NCBI GenBank assembly: GCA_030063045.1
Contig: JAQSEB010000137.1
Location: 310,001 to 374,000, forward strand
Length of the DNA stretch: 64,000 nt
Direction: 5' to 3'
Source: Pratylenchus scribneri
Taxonomy: Eukaryota > Nematoda > Chromadorea > Rhabditida > Pratylenchidae
In this document: piece by piece, positions 47,987-59,384 of the stretch
How the letters are laid out: each line of letters begins with the position of its first letter
Numbering within the stretch: position 1 is the stretch's first letter
Position numbers and translations under genes: made by a program
Notes under the pieces: model-generated
Databases searched by the model: none
Told to the model about the DNA's origin: nothing
What the model saw: only the letters and a program-made list of their open reading frames with translations

Positions 47987-50900
47987 TTAACTGTAACAAT
48001 GAAGGCTGGCTGGCATTCTCCTTCCAATTCGGCCACTCCCCATTATTCCCATTCGATCGTTGTGGCCAATTCCGGTGGCAAATCCATCTCTTGAATAATA
48101 TCCCCCACAATTTCCATCTCCACCACCGCATCCACCATCGTAGGCACTGGCTGCACCCGAACTTCCACCGCTGGGCAAATAGCAACCGTGGTAAATTTCG
48201 GAATGAAGCGGCTGATTATGGGGCAAAAGAGGAGGCAAAAAAGTGTCCAAAAGTCGTTGGCTGCTTCCATCCGAATCCAAATAGCCTAGAAATTAAAAAA
48301 ATTCGACAATTTTAATGGAAAATTTGCTTTAATTAATTAAAAAAATGAAATGTCTGTAACTCTCAATCCTACAATACCTAAGGTCCTTTCCTCTACATCC
48401 TACTGTACCCCCACTATTCCTGTTATCCTATCAATCAAATATTGCCTCAATCCGCCTTTTTAAACCAGCCCTTTTCCTCTTACATATCTTTTTCCCTTCA
48501 CATTATTTAGAAACGAAAAATCAGAATTCTGGAAAACACAAAAAAAAAAGAATGTAAAACTTGCCTGGACTTTGTTGGCCAACATTTCTTCGACTTAAAA
48601 ATTTGCCCGAATTTGTGATGCTTGCCGCCCTTTCCTCCGCCAATTTTCGTCCTCTCCTTTCGATTAGCCTTGCCCGGCATTGCCAAAAGAGGCAAATGGA
48701 AAGAAGCAACATTGAAAAGAGTAGAATGGAAAGAAGTAGCCAAGACAATGCTAAAAATGATAATTAATTAATTAATTAAATGACCGTTCAACAATCATTT
48801 AGAATTATTTATACTAAAGCTAAATATTCCAAAAAATAACTTGCCTTCCTCCCTTTTATCTGTCAAAAATGCCCATGGCCATTCCGATACAACAATTTTT
48901 GGGGCTTTCTCCATTTCGTCTGCTTTTTTCTCATCCGGTCCCCCATTCACATGAACTTCCATTTTTGGTGGTGAACTCATTTTGCTCCCTCCTTCCCTTT
49001 CCTCCTCATCCTCTTCCAATTGTTCATCTTCTTCCATCCAATTTTCGCCCAAAAGTGGATGCCTTTGTTGGGTGGGCCCATTGTTTGACGGCAGTGTTTT
49101 TTCCAATTCCTTTGAGGTGGCATTGCGTCGAATGGCGTCCAACTCCTTTTTATAATGGGTTATTTTATTCATTCAAATCCAAGTGGATATGGCAGGAATC
49201 CCTCTGACAAAACTAATATTCCTTGTCTATATTGCCTATAATATTTTTTATGGCCCACCTTTCCCAATTCGTCCATTGCCTCCAATTTTCCCCTCAATGC
49301 AGCATCGCTGAAAACTTCCTCATTGACACAAACGAAAATAATGCTCAAATATTTGGGCGTTCCCTGAGGGCATGGATTGCCAAGAAATCGGTCATCCACT
49401 GGAAATGAGCACCAAGGTTGGGCATGGCATCGACGCGCAATTTGGGGCAAAACATCCGAAACACAATCTTCAAAATGAGGAATTTTAGAAGGATTTTGTG
49501 TTTGATTAAATTGTAAATTTCCCTGGAGCCATATAAAAATTAAAATTGAATATTGAAATTCTCTTTCTCCATTGTTTGAATATTTTTTTTAATATTTTTG
49601 TACTTTTTAATTCCAATTTTAATTTAACCAATTTTATTTTCCTTCACCATTGGCCACCCACTCCCTCATCTTCACATAAATTTGCCGCATTTTCGCGCCT
49701 TGTCAATTCCCAGTCCCAATTCCCTCTCCTCCCAATTCTGCCACCCAATTGTCGTCGATTTAATCGCCTTTTTATTGGGCCTTCCTTTGATCAATTGCCG
49801 CCTTTTTTTTTATTTGGGAATGAATGAATGGCCCACCAACAAAAGGGAGAATTGGTGAGAATGAATGGAAATTGGGAGCGGGCACAAAAAGAATGATGGA
49901 CAAAGAATTGGATGAATTGGGAATGAATGGAAATTGAGATGAATTCGGGGGCGCCGCCACCGCTTTAGCAGATGATTTGGATGGATGAATGAATGGAAGA
50001 TATATTTTATTTATTATTCCCATTCAATTTTACTTTATTTTTGGCCTATTACCATCTGTTATTGATGTTTATGGGCATTTTATTCCAAAAAGGGAAAATA
50101 TTGAATGAATATGCCGAATTTTTAAAACAATTGGATTCCGCCGGTTTAGCTAATAAGAAATAATTCCACCTGTTTTTAAGATTAAATTTGCCTTGTTAGA
50201 ATAATTCCGCCTGTTTTACTTAGAATAATTCCGCCTGGCGAAATTAGAATAATTCCGCCTGTTTTACTTAGAATAATTCCGCCTGGCGAAATTAGAATAA
50301 TTCCGCCTGTTTTACTTAGAATAATTCCGCCTGTTTTACTTAGAATAATTCCGCCTGTTTTAATTCCGCCTGGCAAACTTAGAATAATTCCGCCTGTTTT
50401 ACTTAGAATAATTCCGCCTGTTTTAATTCCGCCTGGCAAACTTAGAATAATTCCGCCTGTTTTAATTCCGCCTGGTCAACTTAGAATAATTCCGCCTGTT
50501 TTACTTAGAATAATTCCGCCTGTTTTAATTCCGCCTGGCGAACTTAGAATAATTCCGCCTGGCGAACTTGGAATAATTCCGCTTGTTTCTAAGAATATTC
50601 CGCCCGATTAGCTAAAATTTTAAGTTAAGAAAATTAATTAGCAAAATTAAAATTAAATTAATAAATTTAAATCTATAGCCATATAAATATAATTATTTCC
50701 CCCAATTCCTCCATCCCTGCGAGTTCTTTTTCCATCTGTTCCATTTGCCCAAAATTGACACTTGTTTTCTCCCAAATGCAAATAAATCCCTTAAAATGCA
50801 AATTTTCGCTAATCCAATCCTCCTCTTCCCCTTTTTCTTTAAATCAATTTGGCACCCAATTAGGCCAATTATCGTTCTTTCCAACCATTGAGGAGGAGGC

Positions 50901-53900
50901 ACGAATTGCATTCCATTTTCAAGCAATTCGCGCCTTATACGGCCAGATTAGAATGAAAGGAGAGGAGAGGAGGGGGCAATGGGCACTTGGCCTCATTGCT
51001 TTTGGCCAAGGCGAAAACAACCATCCATTGCCATTCCCTCCTTCAACCCTTAATCAGCGGTTTCTACCTCCTACCACAACACATGCCATTTTGGGTCGGA
51101 AATGGAAAGGAAAGGAAATAAAATGGATGGAGGGAATTATGGCCTTTTCTTTGAATTCCATTCAAATTTTGCTTGGCCTCCAAAATTCGGCACTGACCTT
51201 GGCCCACCATTTGTCCTCCTTTTCCGCCATCACAATGCATTGCCTGACCGTTCGCAGTCCTCCCATAATGGGCTGAATAAATGGACAATCGTTGGCCCGA
51301 TTTGCAGCCAAGCCGAGTTTGTTGGCCTTCACAGAAGTTTTGGTCCTCGAAGGAAACTTGAATAAGGAAATAATTGAGGGAAATTGTTGGGAAGCAAATT
51401 TAAACCGGGTGAGCATTTATAGCCAATTTGGAGATATTTTCCCGTATTTGGGCATGGGTCCCTTTCTCCAAACAGCTCGGGCCTAACCCAAAGACGGCAT
51501 TTGCGTTTGGCACGGCATTGTTCCTGGACACGCTGCAAATGGGATATTAAATATTATTCCCTCAATATTCCAATAAAAATTTGACCCAAATTTGCTTATT
51601 TCTGGACTTCATGGATTTTAATTCACATGAATTTTGTTTTTCCGCATTTCCCTCATTCCCCACCAATTTCCCTCATCCAAACAAAAATTGGTCAATTTTT
51701 ATCTTCCGCCCCAATAATTTGGGATATATTTTTCGCCTCTCCATTGTTCTTCCAACCAATTCGTCCATTAATCCCCTATACCCAGCTGTTGCCTTGAGGG
51801 AGGTCATTTTGTCCACACATTGCCCCCTCCCCCACCCCAACCCACAATCGGCCCAATTTGTCGGTTTCGGATCATCCCTTCCCTTCCCTTCCCAATAGGC
51901 CAATTCATCATTGCCACAATGGCCAACAAAACGCCCTCTCTTTTTTCCTTCCCTTCTTCCATTCCCGCCTTTCTCCATCCAATCCAAATAGACAAATGAC
52001 CCTTCCCTTCTCCGAGGAGTGTTTTGGCCAATGGCCCAAGGGGAACATTTGTTCTGCGGCCTTTCGGCACTTTTTCGCTGTAATGCCAGAAGGAGAAGGA
52101 GAAATATGAAAATGAAGCGCCAGAAGGCCAACAAAAGAGGAAGATTTGATTATTAGTGAATGAATTATTAAGGAAATATGCAAATTTTAAAACATTGGTA
52201 AAATTGAGACATAAAAATATTGTATTTCTTGAGTTTCTCATAAAGTTGGAATCCCCTTCTAATCCAATTTTTATCCATTTTTTAACCCATTTCCATCATT
52301 CACCGGCTTTTTGAAAATTGCCCAAATTTTTATGCATTTTCCCATTCCATCCATTCTCGCGCCCATATTCATTCCCATTCCCCCTTTTGCCCCTCATCCA
52401 TGCGTCGACTCGATTTCATCACTCAAAATGGGGGCACCTCCCCAACGGCAATTCCCGTCGACAACTGTGTGTGATGCTGGGGCCATCCCCATAGCACTCT
52501 AGGGCATTTATTTACAGGGGATGGGGGTTGGATAATTGTGGCGGACAGCCCTGGGGGGAGAGAATGGGCAATGGGATGGATGAAATAAATTTGCCGGTGA
52601 AAAAGAGAGGAGAGGAGGGAGTCCCCCGCGGGAATGGTCAGCCGCCTCCTATGGCGGGTACAAGAGTCCCCCTCCTTTGGATGGACATTGCGCCAACGGT
52701 GGAGTGGCCAATGGGCAATGGGGCCAAATATCCATTTCCCCGCTGTCTACCGGCGGGTGAAATCGGCCAAGTGGGAGAAGAGGGGTTTGAATGGAAAGGC
52801 CACAATTTTCCCATCCAAAACTCAAAAAGGTTTTGTGCAGGGCAATTTTTGGGTGTGCCTTCCTCTCAAACACGCAATGACCCAAAATGGCCATTGGCCA
52901 CTCTTCTTCAAATTCAAACCCTCAAAAACATTGGGTCAATCCCAAGGGAGACTACAAAATTGGCGGTATGCTTGTTTAGGATGTGCCTTTGGACTTTGGA
53001 GTTGGCCAACTGGGAGTATAGCCGGGGAATTAATTTGGCCAATGGATTAGAGGGGGTCCCTCCCTTTCAGTCCACTCATCAAATTACCAGCCTCCCCTTC
53101 CCATTTTTGGCCTTTCCTCCTTACGGAATGAGTTTCGGCAAAGTCGCAGCTGGTATCCTCTTCGCCACCGCCGCCACCGGCCCTTTCCGAAGGACACAAT
53201 TCCCGGCTTGGCACCAGTCGACCGAAAAAGGAATTCAACGGCGAAATGTGGGTATGCCGAGGACATTGTAAACTGACATGTTCACCTTGGCAAGCTTGCA
53301 CCAAATGAAGACGAAGTGATTCGGAGAGAAGGGCTGAAAATGGGATGAATTCACATTTTTGGATTGAATGAAGTTTATTTGGGTATATTTGGGGCCTAAT
53401 AACCAAAGAAGGGAAGCTGGCAAAATAAAAAAGAAATAAGCCGATTATTGTGGGTGACCAAAAAGAACCAAAAGGGGACAAAAGCGCGCAAATTGGACCG
53501 ACCAAAAGGGGAGAAAAAGCCGAAGGGAAACTAAAAGGAAAGGAATGAAAGGCCAAGCCAAAACCACTGCATCCTTTTGTCGATTGGTTGGTTCACAGAT
53601 GGTCCCCTTTTCCAATTCTAAAATATTTATTCATTCCATTTTCGGCTATTTTGGCCATAATTCTTCCCTCATTTTCACCACAAAAATGAATATTTCATTA
53701 GGGGGAAAATGTTGCCAAAAGGTTAGGAACGACACTGACTGAGAATTGTGAGGCAAAAAGGGGAAAGAAATTTGAAGGGAAAAGAGGGGACATCTGCCCA
53801 AAAAAGGATGGAATTCATAAAGGTAAAGCGGCAAAAAAGGGAAAAAAAGCTAAAGGGGAAATTCACACAAACCCGAATGAAGACGAACCGATCGAAGGAT

Positions 53901-54079
53901 CCCTATTTTGGGTCCAAAAAGGTACCAAAATTGAAATTTATTTTTGACTCACCTTCAATGAGTTCTGGTCGAATTGTTGGTTCCGCTGCCAGCTGATGGA
54001 GGGCGGAAGGCGCGGAAAGAGGTGGCTGGAATGAAAGGAAGAAAAGGAGAAGGAATAGAATGGACGAAGAGGAAAACAT
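47987..54079 (-). CDS. eva-1: EVA-1-like receptor with two SUEL lectin domains
   Basis: EVA-1 is a type I membrane receptor in Slit/netrin-related axon guidance. Exons on the minus strand: 54079-53953, 53333-53125, 51532-51406, 51356-51198, 49467-49214, 49145-48845, 48750-48565, 48285-47987; 554 codons in phase (553 aa; C. elegans EVA-1 is somewhat shorter). Signal peptide MFSSSSILFLLLFFLSF. SUEL domain 1: ACQGEHVSLQCP ... LFGERDPCPNTGKYLQIGYKC. SUEL domain 2: CEGQQTRLGCKSGQRLSIY, SAHYGRT ... LGNPCPQGTPKYLSIIFVC. Then an acidic stalk, a membrane span (LSWLLLSILLFSMLLLSICL) with a following WQCRARLIERR, and a Ser/Gly/Tyr-rich tail. Introns 6 and 7 both begin GCAAGT. The intron 49468-51197 holds array B4. 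Confidence 0.88.
48365..48505 (-). repeat. Dispersed repeat, truncated copy 4 (eva-1 intron 7)
   Basis: Only one end is present: on the plus strand ACCTAAGGTCC, a TACTGTACCCCC block, then TATCAATCAAATATTGCCTC. It is sense to eva-1 (minus strand) and abuts a family A fragment. Confidence 0.8.
48512..48547 (+). repeat. Family A fragment in eva-1 intron 7
   Basis: AAAAATCAGAATTC followed by TGGAAAACACAAAAAA is a little over one A unit. It touches the truncated copy 4, so both repeat types share one 279-bp intron. Confidence 0.75.
50139..50618 (-). repeat. Minisatellite family B, array B4 (eva-1 intron 4)
   Basis: About 20 units; on the plus strand CTTAGAATAATTCCGCCTG with endings TTTTA, GCGAA or GTCAA. 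It is sense to eva-1. Open frames read GGIILSKT repeats and are not a gene. Confidence 0.96.
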
Positions 54080-55582
54080 TTTAGCTGAGTGAAATTGGCC
54101 AAAAATGGAGATAATTGGCCTTAAAATGTGTTGGCCAAGGGATATGAAGGATGGCAATGAATGGCGCGCAAGGCGAATAATTTAGGGAAACGGCCAGAAG
54201 GAAGGAAGACTGAGTGAGTGAGGGGAAATGGACAGCAATGAATGAGGTTTTGGGTGGAGGGGAGGCGTTGAAAGGGGCCCTCTGGGGGGAGGAGGGAAGC
54301 TGGGCTATGGAAGGGAAGAGGCAGGCTCAAAAGTGGGAGGAGGCACGCCCACCGGCGCCTTTTTCAAGAGGACACAACACAAATGGTGGGCAAATGTGAG
54401 GAGGAATGTTGGGAAGTCCGAAATGGGCTACTTGCTGCGCAATCCTCTTCCCATCCTCACTTCGCCGCAATTAATCCGATTCCATTTCCCTTCCCTTCAT
54501 GAGAAGTTAGCGGTCACTTCTCCACGTTGATGGGGGCCGAAGGGCACATTTGAGTGAAGGGAAATGAATGAATGAATTCCTCCGTCGCAAATGAAGTGGT
54601 CAACCCCCGGGTGAAGTTTTTCAACTCATCAAAAATCTTCGTCGAAACTCACATTTTGACCGGCAGCTGTCTTTCTTTCTTTCATTCACTTATATTTCAA
54701 TGATTGGCCAATTGGCCAAATGGAAAGTGGACATAAAAATGAGTAAAAAAATGGGGAAGGGGAAAAGGCGATTTTGTTGGATGATTGGATTTATTGCCGC
54801 CCATGGAAAGGGCAAAATGGACAATGGCAGAAGATTAAGATATAATCTCATTGACCACCTAAACCACCTGCTGAGATCATTATTGGCGCCTTAGTGTCAT
54901 CAAAAAATCATTCATTCCTTCACTTTCATATTACCAAAATTGGGCGATGATGAATGAATGCGGGCAAAAATATACATTTTTGAGGTGTTGGAGAATATTT
55001 TATTGGAATGATTTTGAATATAAATAAATTTATGATATTTTAATTAATTACATTAAAAAACTTACTAATCATTAGATTTCCAATTTCTCCTAAAAACTTA
55101 CCCAAAAATGGAAATGGCTTTGAATAAATTGAAGCAGAAAATGACGTTAAAAATCAATGAAAATAAAAAAATAAAATGGACTGTTTTTGTGATTGGATAA
55201 TTTGCGGCAAATTTATGGCCAACCAATTGGAATATATAATAATAAATTGATGGAGATTGGATTGGGAAAATTGGCTCATCAGCCAGATGTTTGGATTCGA
55301 TGGATGGGCAACTGAATATATGGGCTTTGGGACGGCTGAATTTGAGGATGGAAAATTTGGAGGGGAAATCGTAAAAGGAGGAAAACAAGGCCGAGAATGG
55401 ACTTCCCCCAAAAATGGGATTGCGTGACATTTTGATACTAAAAAATGGCCGGACATTTTTGCAAGGAACATTTTATTGCTTTCTTTTAAGAAAATGGAGG
55501 ATACATTTATTTAGTGAATAATTAATTAATTTTTTGAGGTTATTTTGGTTATTTATTCTTTTTTTTCTGGAAAGACTTTTCA
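54080..55582. other. Intergenic region, eva-1 promoter side
   Basis: Between the eva-1 start and the colmedin stop, both on the minus strand. TTTCACTCAG ends just before the eva-1 ATG on the minus strand and could be a trans-splice acceptor. No gene was seen. Confidence 0.5.
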
Positions 55583-58500
55583 TTATTTTGCCCTCCAACT
55601 AATTCGGGCCGGCAAACTCAGCAAATATCCACGATCATAAACATAAATTCGTCTGTAATAATTAGAATTAAATCCAAATTAATGATTAAATTTTGCACCG
55701 ATCGAAAGGATTATAGGCAATGTGATTTGCATTTCCGTACAAATTCTGCCATCGAATATTCGGTTTCAAATATTTGTTCCGGTAAAAATCAAATGCCCAC
55801 GAAATTTCGGTATTCAATTCGGTGCCACTTCGCACCAAATAAATTACTCCACAAAGCACAAATCCATTGGCCACTTCTCGATGGGGGATCTTCGATTAAT
55901 GGGGGAATTAATTGGAATTGGAAAAGGAAAAGAACTATAATCAAAATAAAAAATAAAATTAAACATTAATATAAATAATGAATTAAATTTAAGCACATGG
56001 GATTATGTCATAGGTTTTGATATAAATCCATTGTCAATGCCAATAATACATAAAAGGATCTTCTCTATTCATCCTACTGTACCCCCAGCCTCCCACCCCA
56101 CCCCCTTTGCCTAATCGCCCTGTCACCCTATCAATCAAATATTGCCCCAATCCACCTTTTTTATACCAGCCCTTTTTCCTCCCCAGATATCTTTCCCCTT
56201 TCACTTTATTATCACATTTTCGGCATAATTAATAAAAAAAAATAATTTAAAATTGATTCGCCACAAATCCCTATCCCATTTTTAAGCCACTGGGAGCTTA
56301 TTAGGCCTCCGGCGAAAGCCCAGGCCCACTCTCGCCCCAAACAACTTTAGCCTCTAAATTAGGACTAATACCCATGATTAAAGGTCACTTTATAAATAAT
56401 TTAATTTGTGTTGACTTGCCATTGTTAAATTCCAAACTTGATAAACGGTCAAATTGTTGATGTCCATTTTGGCAACACTCAAATGTGCCACACCCTCATA
56501 ATGGAAGGAAACCTTGATTGGGGATTAAGATGAAATTAATTTTGGCAAAATAATTTACCCAAAGTGCATTTTCGTCGATTGCAATGTCCAAAAAACTTTT
56601 TGATCCATTGAAAAGATACTAAAAATGAAATATTCCATCATATCCCCTCATCATCCAAACATCATCTGCCCGATGGGCCAATCCATTGGCGATGACCAAT
56701 TCTTCGTATCTTTTTGAGGCAAATTCGAATTTGGCCAGCAAAGGTGTTCCGGCACGATGGAAATAGAAGGAACCATTGAAGAGAAGTGAATTTGTGCCAC
56801 GAAATGGATGAGGCAATTGATGGGAATTGGCCAAAAGGCCTCGGCGCAAATCAGCTTCTAAATTCGGAAATGGAAAAATGTACAAAAAATTGATTTATTC
56901 AACCTGTTCGAAATTCGGCAATGGAATCACCCTCAAAATGGGAGGCCAACCAACGACGTTCCAAATCGGCTCCGGAACGTGGATAGGCATCTAAATTGAT
57001 ATGGGAAATGTGAAATTGGCTTTTGGCTATTAAAATTATAAGAAGAATTCTAAAGATTATCAATGTCCAATGCCAATAATGCCTAATAAGAGCCTTTCCT
57101 ATTTTTGCTACAGTACCCACTTTTTGCCATTCATTCTTTTACTTAATCATCAATCAAATATTGCCCCAAGCCTCCTTTTTAAATCAATCTATTCTATCCA
57201 AAATATTCACATTTTGACAATCTCTTCGGTTACTGAACTTTATAAGAGATTATTCCCCCTCAAATCCATATCCCGTTTTGGGCTACTGGGGGGCTTAGGT
57301 CGCCGGTCTAGGCCCATTCTCGCCCCTAATCCATGCCAAGAAGAAGAACTACTAATCAAAAAATGGAAATGGCAAATTGAGGGGAGAACAAACCGCGCAT
57401 CCAAGCACCATAAAATGTGTTCGCATGTGCATGGAAAATTGGCTTGCCAACACCTTCCAGGAAACAATCTAAAATGAATGGCAAAAACAATAAAATAATC
57501 AGTAAAGGGCAAACGGGCAGTGGCCCCTTGGATATAGGCTGCTTCGGTGCTGGCCGGCGCTTTTTGTCTTTCTTCCTCCAATCGCCTTTCCGTCAAATTT
57601 GCGGCCGTACAAATTCGTAAACAGGCATCCGTTTCCGTCTCATTTTCAATCATCCAAAATGGCACTTTTTCCCATAAATTTCAACAGAAATTAACTCACA
57701 AATTCCACAACCAAAGGCAACAATCTGTCCACAACCATTGGCCCATTCAATAATTCACCGATGCCCATTGAATCGCCTCCACCAATTTTAGGGCACTCCG
57801 CCATTTTTTCCACTTTTGGACATTCCGAATCGGACATTTCCAACTCTTCGGCCAGCGGACATTTCGGGCAAATTGCATCATGGCCAGGCGGGCCCGGCGG
57901 CCCATTTGGCCCTTGTGGACCCCTCAATCCAGTCTGAATTTGATTGATTCAAAACAATAATTTCTTTTGACTATCCAATAACCTCTCCAATCCGTCCGGG
58001 TGGTCCTTCTGGCCCAGGTGGCCCTGGATCGCCTGGCGGACCAGCCGGCCCTGGGGCCCCCCTTTCTGACTGATCATTTTCGCCACAATATTCGTGGATT
58101 TGGAGACAATGTTCCAACAATTCATTCATCTTTATTCATATTTTATTTTAATTTTATTTATATTTTTGGGCCATATTCTCAATAAAATGTGCCAAAATTG
58201 GCTCTTTCTTTAAAATTAAATATTGTTGTCAATGCCCATTTCTTATTTACCCTACTGTATCCCCACTTTTTGTGCTCTCACTCATCAATCAAATATTGCC
58301 ACAATCTGCCTTTTTTATTCCAGCCCTTTTCCTTCTACATATCTTTTTCCCTTCACATTATTATCACATTTTCGGCACAATTAACAAAGAATAATGTAAA
58401 GTTGATTCCCCTCTACCCCATTCATTGGGCCACTAGGGGTTTAGGCCTCCGGAGAAGGCGCGTGGCGAGATCCTAGGCCCAAGCTTTCACCCCAAACAAC

Positions 58501-59028
58501 TTTAGCCCTAGTTTAGGAAGGACTAATAGTTATCAAAGCCTAACTGACAAAAATCCTTTTAAATTCTGTTTTTAATTGATTCCCACAAAAATATCAAATT
58601 TCTTCCCAATTTCCATCATTTTTTTTGGTTCTCGCCTGAATTCTCGACAAAGAATGCAGCCAAATTTGCGTTCCATTTTGTGGGATTGTTGCCTCCCTTT
58701 TTGCTCGAATGTTATTGGCCAATATTCCCCATTCCCCTTTGCTTCCATTTTGGTATCCACTTTTGGCCCGTTCACATTCCCCGGTCAAGTGGGAAATGCG
58801 GGAATGAATGTGAATTGAGGAGGCGAAGCTGAGTGCCACCAGAAAAAGTTGGCTGAACAAAAGACGAATGGGAAAAATTGATGGAGGAGAAGGAGGAGAA
58901 GGGGATTTGGCCAAATGCGAGTCATCATCCTCCTCCTCATCAGCAGTCGATGGACAAATTTTCGAGTGAAACATCCAATTTGACTGGGAATGTTTTTTGG
59001 AGGGGAATTTGGTGGGTGAATTGTGCAA
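55583..59028 (-). CDS. Colmedin/gliomedin: collagen plus olfactomedin type II membrane protein
   Basis: Related to C. elegans UNC-122/COF-2 and vertebrate gliomedin, which act at neuromuscular and axon surfaces. Exons on the minus strand: 59028-58636, 58129-57983, 57933-57700, 57664-57515, 57468-57394, 57026-56904, 56857-56661, 56618-56559, 56512-56420, 55889-55699, 55652-55583. A cytosolic N-terminus leads to a membrane span (LLFSQLFLVALSFASSI) and a furin-like RAKR. Collagen Gly-X-Y: GPPGDPGPPGPEGPPG and GPNGPPGPPG. Olfactomedin domain: GVGKPIFHAHANTFYGAWMR, LPHPFRGTNSLLFNGSFYF, DIAIDENALW, NGFVLCGVIYLV, AFDFYRNKY, ending IYVYDRGYLLSLP. The intron after 56420 starts GCAAGT; the one after exon 1 seems to start GCGAGA. 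The junction of exons 3 and 4 is one base out of phase with the obvious donor, so exon 3 may end earlier. Three dispersed repeats lie in its introns. Confidence 0.85.
56034..56373 (-). repeat. Dispersed ~330-bp repeat, copy 5 (colmedin intron)
   Basis: The most complete copy. On the minus strand it runs from TTAGTCCTAATTTAGAGGCT to GTATTATTGGCATTGACA. Sense to the colmedin gene. Confidence 0.88.
57066..57340 (-). repeat. Dispersed ~330-bp repeat, copy 6 (colmedin intron)
   Basis: Diverged copy; on the plus strand ATGCCAATAATGCCTAATAA, ATCAATCAAATATTGCCCC, then CCATTCTCGCCCCTAAT. Sense to the colmedin gene. Confidence 0.8.
58222..58532 (-). repeat. Dispersed ~330-bp repeat, copy 7 (colmedin intron 1)
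   Basis: On the plus strand TTGTCAATGCCCATTTCTTA through ATCAATCAAATATTGCCAC to CAACTTTAGCCCTAGTTTAG. Sense to the colmedin gene. Confidence 0.85.
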
Positions 59029-59384
59029 TTTGGATGGTGGATTGTATAATTTATGGATTGTTTATTGGGAATTTTGGGATCGCAAAATTGGAAATGGCAA
59101 AGGCAAAATTGAAAGTTTATTTATTTATTTTGTGTTGCATTGAATTAAATGATAAATTGGATTGGTCAATCGAAAGAGGGCCCAAAACATAAATAGCCAA
59201 AATAATTTCGGCATTAATATTTTTAAATATTTTGGTATTCAATAAAAAACCAAACTAAAATGTAATAATTACTAATTAATTAGTTAATAAATTCTTTGTT
59301 TTTCCAATTTAATTCACATTAATATTAATTCCATTTTATAATAAATTTATTTTATTGAATTGAGCCAATCAAAAATGAAGCATT

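Noticed and set aside
50182..50439. Frame with GGIILSKT repeats
   Set aside because: Translation of family B units inside an eva-1 intron.
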